DNA of 64,000 nucleotides from Pandoraea sputorum. GTDB lineage: Bacteria; Pseudomonadota; Gammaproteobacteria; Burkholderiales; Burkholderiaceae. The translations under genes and the position numbers were made by a program. The notes under the pieces are model-generated. The model ran no database searches. It was not told the DNA's origin and saw only the letters and a program-made list of their open reading frames with translations. The stretch covers positions 3,286,001 through 3,350,000 of the forward strand of contig NZ_CP010431.2 in the NCBI RefSeq assembly GCF_000814845.2, given 5' to 3'. Every line of letters starts with the position of its first letter. Position 1 is the first letter of the stretch. Shown here in pieces: positions 8,562 to 15,617 of this stretch.

Positions 8562-9893
8562 TCAGAACGTGTACGGGAAACGAACGCCGATCACGTAATT
8601 CGGTGCGTCCGGCGACATGCCTGCGTTGACGTAACCGTTGACCGTCCAATGCTTGTTGATGGCGTAGTTGATACCGAAGTTGAGCGACGCTGCATTGGTC
8701 GTACTTCCTGCCACCGTGGTCCACGGCCCACCCGGCGAAGCCGTCTTCGTTGCGCGGGAGATCGCCGTCGAATACGAGATCGACAGCGCCGTCTTATCGT
8801 TGAGCGCCAATGCCATCCCCGCCCCGACCTGCACGATGTCGCCGAGCTTGACCTTGGCTGGCTGCACGACGCCTTCGATGGTCGAGATGTCGTCGAACGT
8901 CTTCGCTACGTTGTACGTGTACGCCACGTTCGCGAACAACACGATCGGGTCGTAGGTGCGAAGGAACGACAGGCCAGCTGTGATGGCCCAGATGCCATTA
9001 CCCGTGGGCAAGCGTGACGGCGTCGTCAGGTTGTTGTTCGTCGGATCGGGCGTACCCAGCTTGATGCCGAACGGCGACGTGCCGGTCGGTGCGGTCACAC
9101 GCAACGACGCCACAATATCGGGCCAGTTGGCGTTTTCCTTCATGAGCTGGTAGTACAACGACGCGTTCACGTCGCCGATATTCGCCGAGTTCTTGCTGAT
9201 ATCGCTGATGGACGACGCCGCACCGCCGACCCCGCCGGAGATGAAGTCCGAGTTGCGATACAGATACGGCACGTCGAACGCCACGCTCAACCGGTCTGTC
9301 ACCCCATAACGCGTATTGACGTCAAACGTCCACACGTTGGCCTTGGTCTGGCCGAGGTTCAACTGACCGAGGAAAATGGCGTCAAGAGCGAGAAAGCCGC
9401 TCAGCACCAGTTGGCGCCGGTCGTAGTAGCTGTAGCTGATACCGGCATCGATGGTGAGCTTGCGGTCGAACAACGGCGCGTGCTGCGCCTGAACGACAGC
9501 CTCTTCCGCAGGCGTGCGTTGCGAGTCGGTCTCGCTCTTCTGCATCTGCTGCGTCTCGCCGATGGGCGTGGCAGAGGTCGGTCCGGCCGCCCCGGCAGCG
9601 CCGCCGCCGGGTGTGCCTGCAGAGCCAGCGGCCGAACCATCGCCCGGCGAGACTTGCGCAATCTGCGCGGTATCCCACGCGGTCAGACCGCGACCGCGTT
9701 GCGCCATCTCGATATCCGTGAGGCGCTGCTTCAGAGAAGAAATTTCCCGCTGCTGCCGGTCAACCATGTCCATCAACATCTGGAGACGGTTATCCGGCGA
9801 TGGGTCCGTATGCTCCTGAGCCTGGGCCGATAGCGTGAAAAGCAGTACCCCCAACGGAATAGCGGCAACGGGAAAAAAGCGGTGAGTGTTCAT
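8562..9893 (-). CDS. FapF-like outer-membrane beta-barrel (amyloid exporter)
   Basis: A 443-aa protein with a signal peptide (MNTHRFFPVAAIPLGVLLF...SAQAQ), a short predicted coiled coil (about residues 33-57, LQMLMDMVDRQQREISSLKQ), a Gly/Ala-rich linker, and a beta-barrel with alternating strands ending in the terminal aromatic VRFPYTF. This coiled-coil-plus-barrel architecture matches FapF, the trimeric pore that secretes Fap amyloid subunits. The ATG at 9893 follows GGGGGGAT; the open frame upstream to 10181 lacks a signal sequence and is not used. It is last in the leftward cluster, separated from the FapE-like gene by 398 bases. Confidence 0.82.
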   Translation of the reverse strand: MNTHRFFPVAAIPLGVLLFTLSAQAQEHTDPSPDNRLQMLMDMVDRQQREISSLKQRLTDIEMAQRGRGLTAWDTAQIAQVSPGDGSAAGSAGTPGGGAAGAAGPTSATPIGETQQMQKSETDSQRTPAEEAVVQAQHAPLFDRKLTIDAGISYSYYDRRQLVLSGFLALDAIFLGQLNLGQTKANVWTFDVNTRYGVTDRLSVAFDVPYLYRNSDFISGGVGGAASSISDISKNSANIGDVNASLYYQLMKENANWPDIVASLRVTAPTGTSPFGIKLGTPDPTNNNLTTPSRLPTGNGIWAITAGLSFLRTYDPIVLFANVAYTYNVAKTFDDISTIEGVVQPAKVKLGDIVQVGAGMALALNDKTALSISYSTAISRATKTASPGGPWTTVAGSTTNAASLNFGINYAINKHWTVNGYVNAGMSPDAPNYVIGVRFPYTF

Positions 9894-10291
9894 GATCCCC
9901 CCCGGGTGAAAAAGCGGACGGGTGTCCGCGCGCAATCCAACAAACACGTGATGCAACAACGGTTGTCCTTGCTGCTCGACTGCGGGGTGATGCGTACGGG
10001 ACACGAGACAAAGATCGCTGGCGTCAACAGCTCCACCGATGCCCCCTGCCCGGGCCCTGCCGACATCACCTTCTTGTACGCCGCGAGTGTTTTGCGGCGG
10101 CGCCCCACGTCTAGTTGTCATGGCGTCCGGCAAAGACCTGCCGGACGTTGCTGCCGGCGTCGCGCCGAATGCATCGACCACGACGCCGTCACTTCGCTTG
10201 CTGTGCCTTACCTTTCACTGCCGTTCACTTAAAATGCGTTCACGCGTTAAGTGCTTTAGGTACGTTAGGTGCGCCAGATGCGCCCATGCCA
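9894..10291. other. 398-base gap inside the amyloid cluster, upstream of the fapF-like gene
   Basis: No convincing gene is present. A perfect 9-bp hairpin (arms 10124-10132 and 10139-10147, CGTCCGGCA/TGCCGGACG) and a GCGGAC/GTCCGC hairpin at about 9914-9929 sit in it; neither is followed by a T-run on the minus strand. The spacing is unusual for an operon whose other genes overlap or nearly touch, so a separate promoter for the barrel gene is possible. No GG-N10-GC element was found on the minus strand here. Confidence 0.4.
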
Positions 10292-11041
10292 TCAATGCCG
10301 AATCGCGACCATATTCGCCATCGCGTTCTGAATGCCGAGCTGACGCAGTCCGCCGGACGTCAGCGCCGCCGTCTGCAGGCTCAGTTGCATGGTGTTCATG
10401 ACTTGCTGCGCATTCCCCGCCACCTGAACGACCTGCATGATCTGGTTCATGGCGCCACCCGCACCGCCGGCAATGCTTTGCCCCAGATTGCCGTTCGGGG
10501 TATTGAGCGAGAGCTGCATGCCGGCCGAGCTGATCGCCACACTCGCGCTCAGGTTGCCGACCGTTGTGCTCGAACTACTGGAAGACTGGTTGTGGATCGG
10601 CACCAGCAGCGCAAGCGACACGCCCGGACCGTATTGGATGATGGCCTTGTTCAGCGCGTTGTTGGCATCGCCCGCGACCTGCGTAATCTGTGCGACGCCG
10701 TTGACCAGTGCATTGGCGGCGCCGGTCACCGCCTGCGTGGTCGGGGCGACGGCATTCACGACGCCCGGGATGATGGCCGTCGACGACCCGGTTTGCACCT
10801 GCCCCTGATTCACACCAAGCACACCGGTAGCGAGCAGGCTCGCGCCGGTGGGCATTTGCCACTGCGACTGCATCACGAGCTGAAAGCCCGTGATCATGTT
10901 TTGTTGTGCGTACTTGCCGGTCGCGTGCGAGAGCACTTCATCGCTCACAGGCGTCCAGCCCTCAGGCACCACGTTGGATGCGAACGCCGGCACGGCGCTT
11001 GCAAACAACGGGATGGCCAGCATCGGGACGTATCGATTCAT
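10292..11041 (-). CDS. FapE-like secreted protein of the amyloid cluster
   Basis: A 249-aa exported protein with signal peptide MNRYVPMLAIPLFASAVPAFA. The segment TPVSDEVLSHATGKYAQQNM, followed by an ITGFQLVMQSQWQ strand, resembles the short conserved D-x-x-L-x(3)-R-G-[KR]-[YF] block of FapE proteins as I recall them. The rest is a low-complexity Ala/Val/Asn/Gln-rich region with repeated NAV/QVVQVAGNAQ patterns, suggestive of amyloid-like or coiled behaviour. It starts 13 bases after the C39 peptidase stop. In Pseudomonas, FapE is a minor fibre component; the same is inferred here. Family assignment is moderate. Confidence 0.68.
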   Translation of the reverse strand: MNRYVPMLAIPLFASAVPAFASNVVPEGWTPVSDEVLSHATGKYAQQNMITGFQLVMQSQWQMPTGASLLATGVLGVNQGQVQTGSSTAIIPGVVNAVAPTTQAVTGAANALVNGVAQITQVAGDANNALNKAIIQYGPGVSLALLVPIHNQSSSSSSTTVGNLSASVAISSAGMQLSLNTPNGNLGQSIAGGAGGAMNQIMQVVQVAGNAQQVMNTMQLSLQTAALTSGGLRQLGIQNAMANMVAIRH

Positions 11042-11053
11042 GATGGTCTGGTC

Positions 11054-11764
11054 TCAAAACAGGTCCGCCCGGATGATGCCGAAGTCCACCATCGGGGTCG
11101 GTGACGTCCCGGTCGCCAGCGCGCCATCGCGCAACTTGGCAGCCAGGGATTCGTTTCCTTTGAGCAGCGGTGAGTCCTCCAGGAACGGCTTGCCGATGAC
11201 CGCCAGCACCAAGCCATTCCACTGCTTGGCAAAATCGGCCTGCTCGATGATTCGATTGCCCAGCGCCGGGTCGGACACGAACACACGTCCGTCCTTCGCT
11301 GCCTTGACGACCACAAAGTGCTGATAGCCGTTAACGTCGATAAGCGCGATGACCGGGATCTTCAGGTCGTAAAGCGCACTCACATCGACTTTGAATCCGC
11401 GCCCCTCGAGTCCGAGCGTCTCCACGAATTTCTTCATGTCGAGCATCGAGAACCCGTTCTTGATGACGGTGTCCGGGTTGGAGAACGCCATCATTCGCTG
11501 AATCATTTCGGTCTCGGGAATGTTGATCCCGTAGCCATAACGCAGCAGCGTTGACAGTGCTGCGGAACCACAACTGAAGTCGTATTCCTGCTGGACCAGA
11601 TTCACGTAGTGCATCGATTTGAACGAGCGCATCTTCTTGACCGCCGGTACACCAGTCGAAGACTCCAGGTTCACCGATGCATACTGCGCGTGCCCGGCCA
11701 CGCTTGCGCACGCCAGAGCGCAAACAGTAGCGATCCTCACAACGGCACGACGCGCATCATTCAT
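11054..11764 (-). CDS. FapD-like C39-family cysteine peptidase
   Basis: A periplasmic papain-fold peptidase of 236 aa. A signal peptide (IATVCALACASVAGHAQ) precedes the catalytic block QEYDFSCGSAALSTLLRYGYG (Cys nucleophile), the His strand YQHFVVVKAAKDGRVFVSDP and the Asp of SDP. This matches FapD, the C39 peptidase of Fap systems that is thought to process subunits or FapF. The start at 11764 follows GAGGTG with 5-base spacing; the upstream in-frame ATG at 11776 lacks a site. It lies downstream of the amyloid subunit gene but behind an intrinsic terminator, so its expression likely depends on read-through. Confidence 0.85.
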   Translation of the reverse strand: MNDARRAVVRIATVCALACASVAGHAQYASVNLESSTGVPAVKKMRSFKSMHYVNLVQQEYDFSCGSAALSTLLRYGYGINIPETEMIQRMMAFSNPDTVIKNGFSMLDMKKFVETLGLEGRGFKVDVSALYDLKIPVIALIDVNGYQHFVVVKAAKDGRVFVSDPALGNRIIEQADFAKQWNGLVLAVIGKPFLEDSPLLKGNESLAAKLRDGALATGTSPTPMVDFGIIRADLF

Positions 11765-11777
11765 GACACACCTCATG

Positions 11778-11811
11778 AAAAAACCGGTCCGGGAAGACTC
11801 CCGGACCGGTT
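11778..11811 (-). terminator. Strong intrinsic terminator between amyloid-subunit and C39-peptidase genes
   Basis: A perfect 13-bp stem (arms 11782-11794 and 11799-11811) with the four-base loop AGAC is followed on the minus strand by a run of six T. It begins 8 bases after the subunit stop codon and ends just before the peptidase start. It should stop most transcripts or protect the subunit mRNA from 3' decay. Confidence 0.88.
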
Positions 11812-11818
11812 AGCTACA

Positions 11819-13195
11819 TCACTTGATTGCCGAGATCGACAGGCTGTTGGCCTGAACGTTGCCGATACCGGCAGCCACGTTCACACCCACGTTGCCCGTT
11901 GCCATCTTGAGAGCACCGGCGCCGAGCGAGGCATTGGCGACGAAGTCACCCGAAGCCTTCATGCTGGCCGACTGGTCGGTTTGAGCCGTTGCGTTAGCTG
12001 CACCGCCCTTGTACCAGCCGGTCGACTGCGACACTGCCGCAGCCATGCTGTTGCCCTGCACGTTGCCGATACCCGAAGCCACGTTCACGCCGACGTTGCC
12101 GCTGGCGTTGGCCAGTGCGCCGTCACCCACGCTGGCGTTGACCATGAACTGCGAGAGGCTGGCCGAACCCTTCGACGACTGGTTCGCAAACACCTGTGCC
12201 GAGGCATACACCGGTTGAGCATTGAGCGAAGCGATCGCGACGTTGTTGGCCTGTGCGTTGTCGGCACCTGCCGCCACGTTCACGCCGACGTTGCCGTTGG
12301 CGTTAGCCAATGCGCCGTTGCCGAGCGTTGCACCCATCGTCTGGTATTGCGCCGTGTTGACGTGATACGTGAGTGCGCCCTTCGCCCAGGTGGTCGACTT
12401 CGTGAACGTATCGGTGAAGCCCCACAGTGCCGCTGCCGCGACCGAATCGCTTTCGATAGAGCTGCTGCCGTGGTTCACAACTGCGTGGAAAGCGGCATCG
12501 AAGCTCTTCTGCGTGTTCAGGAAGCCTGCTGCGAGGAAGCCGGCGGCCTGTTGCGACTGCTGACCGTAGGCATAACCGCCCCACGCTGAGGCCTGACCTG
12601 CACCGAAGTTGCCGACCAGGTAGCCGCCGTACAGAGCGAGGCCGCCAGGAATCGGAATCACGCCACCACCGATGATGCCTCCGCCGCCGGCGATGTTCGA
12701 GTATTGATACCCGCCACCCGCGATGAAGCCACCCGAGCCGGAGCTCGACTGCCCGGCAACATAGGCTGCGCCGGCCTGGAAGGCTTGACTCGTGTTCAGA
12801 TGGCCGTTAGCCGACGCGTTGACCCAAGACGTGGTGTTGTCGAAGTGCGTTTCCGTCTTGCCAGCCAGGAAGTACGCGCTACCCTGATTCGACACCGTGG
12901 TGGTCTTCGAATCGACGCCGTACGTCACCTTGCCAGTGACATAACTACCAAGCAGCGGTCCCTTCAGGTTGACGTGGTGCACGTCGACGCTCTGGTTGCT
13001 CTGCACGACGGCGTTGCCGGTGTTGTCCACCGTGACGCAGCCGCGAATGCCGACCAGACCGAAAATGCCGACCAGGTTCAGAACGTTGGTCTCGTTGCCG
13101 ATGAACGAGAAGCTATATTGCTGGTGATTGGGGGAAGCCATGGCGGTTCCCGTTGCTACCAGCAGTGCAGCCGCTGCAATTGCTTTCGTTTTCAT
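11819..13195 (-). CDS. FapC-like amyloid subunit with three C-terminal imperfect repeats
   Basis: A 458-aa exported protein (signal MKTKAIAAAALLVATGTAMA-SP). The first ~290 residues are rich in Gly/Ala/Ser/Asn/Gln, including Gly-rich hydrophobic runs (GGGGIIGGGVIPIPGGLALYGGY). Three repeats follow at about residues 292, 357 and 425, each with the core GNVGVNVA[AS]Gx-x-N-x-Q-x-N; this is the Fap amyloid repeat pattern (GVNxAAGxxNxQxN). Spacing is 65-68 residues. The ATG at 13195 follows AAGGAG by six bases; the ATG at 13201 abuts that site and is unlikely. The last repeat ends at the C-terminus. A terminator follows. It is the probable main fibre subunit. Confidence 0.85.
   Translation of the reverse strand: MKTKAIAAAALLVATGTAMASPNHQQYSFSFIGNETNVLNLVGIFGLVGIRGCVTVDNTGNAVVQSNQSVDVHHVNLKGPLLGSYVTGKVTYGVDSKTTTVSNQGSAYFLAGKTETHFDNTTSWVNASANGHLNTSQAFQAGAAYVAGQSSSGSGGFIAGGGYQYSNIAGGGGIIGGGVIPIPGGLALYGGYLVGNFGAGQASAWGGYAYGQQSQQAAGFLAAGFLNTQKSFDAAFHAVVNHGSSSIESDSVAAAALWGFTDTFTKSTTWAKGALTYHVNTAQYQTMGATLGNGALANANGNVGVNVAAGADNAQANNVAIASLNAQPVYASAQVFANQSSKGSASLSQFMVNASVGDGALANASGNVGVNVASGIGNVQGNSMAAAVSQSTGWYKGGAANATAQTDQSASMKASGDFVANASLGAGALKMATGNVGVNVAAGIGNVQANSLSISAIK
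11822..12322 (-). repeat. Three imperfect amyloid repeats encoded in the FapC-like gene
   Basis: Three coding repeats of ~34 residues (starting at residues 292, 357 and 425) are separated by Ser/Ala/Gln-rich linkers of ~31-34 residues. The conserved core is GNVGVNVA-[AS]-G followed by N-x-Q-x-N. Between repeats a second motif, [FV]-x-[VA]-NAS-[VL]-G-x-GAL, recurs just before each core. Confidence 0.85.
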
Positions 13196-13225
13196 GACCA
13201 TCTCCTTGACGAGAGAGTTACCCAG

Positions 13226-13867
13226 TTAAAAAGATGTGCCCGCCGGGGGACGGAGCACAAAAACATTTGCGGTTACATTGCCTATCCCAGCCGACTGGTT
13301 CACTTGCAACACACCGCTCACCCCGCGGAAGGCGTCACCGGAAATCGACGCCGTGCGGAACTGATCGTTGAGGTTGTTGTGGCCAGTCGGGCCACCCTTG
13401 GAGATCGCAGCGGATAGTGCCGTATCCGATACGCTCGCCACTCCAGACGCATCGCCAGTCACAATGACGGTCGCGTTGCGTTGAAGATTGCCGGCACCGC
13501 TCGCCTGGTTGACTTGCGTCACCCCCGAGGTGCCTGAAAATGCATTGCCCTGAATTGCGGCGCTTGCAGCGCCCGTCGTCGTCGTGACAAGGGCCTGTTG
13601 ATTCGTGCTCGACGCGCCAGCCGTCAGCCCGCCGCCATTGGAAAGCACGGTGCTGTTCGCCTGTGCGTTATTCACGCCGGCCGCCTGATTCACCCCGAGG
13701 GCACCGGCCACACCGACCGCAGCGCCGTTCTCGATGGTGGCGTGCGTGCCGGTCAGCTCACCGTTCGTGATCCAGATGTCCTGTGCGTGAGACGTACCGC
13801 TGATGACAGTCAAACCGGTCGTCGCGGCCAGCGCGATGGCGCGCAAGGCATTGCGTTGTGCGCTCAT
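13226..13867 (-). CDS. FapB-like amyloid nucleator with three repeats
   Basis: A 213-aa exported protein (signal peptide to about residue 29, TVISGTSHAQ-D). Three repeats share the core G-[AV]-x-x-VNQ-[AS]-[AS]-G-x-x-N-x-x-x-N: GALGVNQAAGVNNAQAN (from residue 55), GVTQVNQASGAGNLQRN (115) and GVLQVNQSAGIGNVTAN (185). FapB proteins carry the same kind of repeats and nucleate FapC fibres. Its ATG overlaps the stop of the preceding gene (ATGA), and the FapC-like gene starts about 30 bases after its stop. Confidence 0.82.
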   Translation of the reverse strand: MSAQRNALRAIALAATTGLTVISGTSHAQDIWITNGELTGTHATIENGAAVGVAGALGVNQAAGVNNAQANSTVLSNGGGLTAGASSTNQQALVTTTTGAASAAIQGNAFSGTSGVTQVNQASGAGNLQRNATVIVTGDASGVASVSDTALSAAISKGGPTGHNNLNDQFRTASISGDAFRGVSGVLQVNQSAGIGNVTANVFVLRPPAGTSF

Positions 13868-14367
13868 TTCGCCGCTCCTGCTGCACCGATCGTGGAGAGC
13901 GGCGCGAGCGCCGAGTTGATCACCGACGGGACGAGCGTGCCGATGCTGCCGATGCCGCCGCCTGCCGATCCGGCCGCGAAACCACCGCCGACGCCGTTGC
14001 TGGTATTCAGCGCGTTACCACCGCGAGCGTTTCCGACGAGCACGCCCATCACCGGGTCCATCCCCGAGCGCACAGCACCGGTCACGAGCCCGGCCGAAGC
14101 GTGCGCCGTCAGATCGTTATCGGTCACCGCCGTCACCGCACCCAACGCGGTGCCGAACGGTCCCGTAGGAAACGCCGAGACGGCGAGACCGATCTTGTTT
14201 TCATCGCGCGGCAGGCCGCGATAAGCGATCCGCGGGCCGATGTTGCGCTCGATCACGATATCGCCCGGCGTCGCCGGTTCGGCCTTGGCCTGGCCGGGGA
14301 GCATTGCCGGCGTGAGCGCCACGAGCAAGGCGGCGAACACAGCGGGCGAGAATGAAAGTTGGGTCAT
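13864..14367 (-). CDS. Secreted Gly/Ala-rich protein of the amyloid operon, unknown family
   Basis: A 167-aa protein with a clear signal peptide (SPAVFAALLVALTPAMLPGQAKA). The mature part contains a charged segment (GDIVIERNIGPRIAYRGLPR) followed by a Gly/Ala/Ser-rich C-terminal half with GGGFAAGSAGGGIGSIG. I do not recognise a family. Its position, second in the operon and overlapping the nucleator-like gene by ATGA, is that of a chaperone-like or accessory Fap component such as FapA, but there is no sequence support for that name. The frame extends to 15051 without an export signal; the ATG at 14367, 5 bases after the previous stop, is chosen. Confidence 0.68.
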   Translation of the reverse strand: MTQLSFSPAVFAALLVALTPAMLPGQAKAEPATPGDIVIERNIGPRIAYRGLPRDENKIGLAVSAFPTGPFGTALGAVTAVTDNDLTAHASAGLVTGAVRSGMDPVMGVLVGNARGGNALNTSNGVGGGFAAGSAGGGIGSIGTLVPSVINSALAPLSTIGAAGAAK

Positions 14368-14372
14368 GTCGA

Positions 14373-14921
14373 TCACCGCGTGGTGTAGGTCACACGCGTC
14401 ACCTGGACATTGCCCACGCCGTTCGACAGTTGCTGCGGACGCGGCGTCGGCGTGATGCCGCCGGGCAGTTCGTCCCACAACGTCACACCATTGGCGAGGG
14501 CCATGCCGGGCGACTTGACCATCGCGGCGCCCTGCAAATTGCGGCCGCGCTGGCTTCCCAGTTGTTCGTCGTCGATACGGGCAGCGGCGAGCGGCATATT
14601 CGACGCGCCGATGGTCTGGCTGTCGTCGTTGCCGGCCACTGCCGGGACTTGCTCCGGCGCCACAGCGGTGGCGTCGGCGACCGGCGCCGCGATGGCGGCA
14701 TCCACATCGGAAATCAGGGCGGCGGGCACCGACGGCGTCGTGAACGATGCCGGCACCATCGAGCCAGTCAGCATTGCCAGCTGCATGAGCGGCGAGCGCG
14801 AGATGTTGTCCTGCGCTTGCGCCGGTGCAGCACACAGTCCGAGTGCCACAACGATGGCAGCACTCAGTGCGCCTGCGCCGTGTCGTACGCGGTACTGCAG
14901 ATCGGTGGTGAGAATTCGCAT
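14373..14921 (-). CDS. First gene of the amyloid operon: secreted protein with LWDEL and DDEQLGSQRGR motifs
   Basis: A 182-aa exported protein (signal ending CAAPAQA-QD). Two motifs stand out: ARIDDEQLGSQRGRNLQG (about residues 115-131), which resembles the segment near the N-terminus of the FapE-like protein, and LANGVTLWDELPGGITPTPR (142-161), which resembles the orphan secreted protein at 8115-8540. The rest is Ala/Val-rich and unassigned. It lies about 20 bases downstream of the predicted sigma-54 start site, with only a 5-base gap to the next gene. Function unknown; by place and motifs it is likely a minor fibre or assembly component. Confidence 0.7.
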   Translation of the reverse strand: MRILTTDLQYRVRHGAGALSAAIVVALGLCAAPAQAQDNISRSPLMQLAMLTGSMVPASFTTPSVPAALISDVDAAIAAPVADATAVAPEQVPAVAGNDDSQTIGASNMPLAAARIDDEQLGSQRGRNLQGAAMVKSPGMALANGVTLWDELPGGITPTPRPQQLSNGVGNVQVTRVTYTTR

Positions 14922-14950
14922 CGCTGTGTCCTCCTTGCCCGGACCAATAA

Positions 14951-14966
14951 AGCGACTTCCGTGCCA
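14951..14966 (-). promoter_or_regulatory. Sigma-54 (RpoN) promoter of the amyloid operon
   Basis: Minus strand reads TGGCACGGAAGTCGCT, with GG-N10-GC exactly spaced and a perfect TGGCAC -24 box; the -12 box is TCGCT instead of TTGCA. It lies 30 bases before the ATG at 14921, so transcription would start near 14940. The neighbouring sigma-54 activator supports it. Confidence 0.82.
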
Positions 14967-15557
14967 CCCTGCTTAAGTACTTGAAAACATTGACGTTAAA
15001 TTTTCGGCCATGCTGGCACACCGGGACGAGTCGTCGAAAACGTTTCAGCATTGATACGTGGGGCCTGCCAGGCGACGCCTGTCATGCGATCGACGCACAT
15101 CTCAAACATTCCGAACTACGAACGATATCGGCGCGAGCAGCGACGCATTCCGCAAATGCCCTGTTTACAAGGGTCTCGCGTGACAGATTTGCTGCAGTTT
15201 GTTGGGGCTGGAACGAAACGACACGGTGCCGTCACAGTGACTCGATTTTTTCAGCGCGGCGTTTTTCACCCCGGATGTTTCATCTTTGATGTGTGCTCGG
15301 GACAACCCTCGCACGCGACATTTCGAAACTCAAGGCAACGCAAAGCGTATGAAACGGCGGCGTCGAAAGACATCATGGGAATGCCCGGAATCGCCCGTCG
15401 TTATTGGCGATGGCAGCAGTCGCAAAATGCGACGACGGGGCAAAACGAGGGAGGGAAATGCGTTCGACGCGCGATGCTTGCACGCCTTGCGGACGCTTCG
15501 GTCGATGCATCGCGCACAGCACTGCACAGCGCATCGACCACACGATATTCAGGAGCC
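14967..15557. other. Long non-coding region upstream of the amyloid promoter
   Basis: About 590 bases separate the sigma-54 promoter from the terminator of the activator gene. No ORF has plausible coding character. An AAGTACTT palindrome lies just upstream of the promoter (around 14974-14982). This is where upstream activator sites for the sigma-54 regulator would be expected; no repeated motif was convincingly identified by eye. Confidence 0.5.
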
Positions 15558-15595
15558 CAAAAAGAAACGACCGCCCTGCTCATCACAGGACGGTC
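15558..15595 (-). terminator. Intrinsic terminator of the sigma-54 regulator gene
   Basis: A 10-bp stem with one G-T pair (arms 15569-15578 and 15586-15595) and a 7-base loop is followed on the minus strand by GTTTCTTTTT. It begins 23 bases after the stop of the regulator gene. Confidence 0.8.
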
Positions 15596-15617
15596 GCCCT
15601 CTCTTCGCCAGAAGATA

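Noticed and set aside
9894..10181. N-terminal extension of the FapF-like protein to 10181
   Set aside because: The extra residues have no export signal and would bury the clear signal peptide at 9893.
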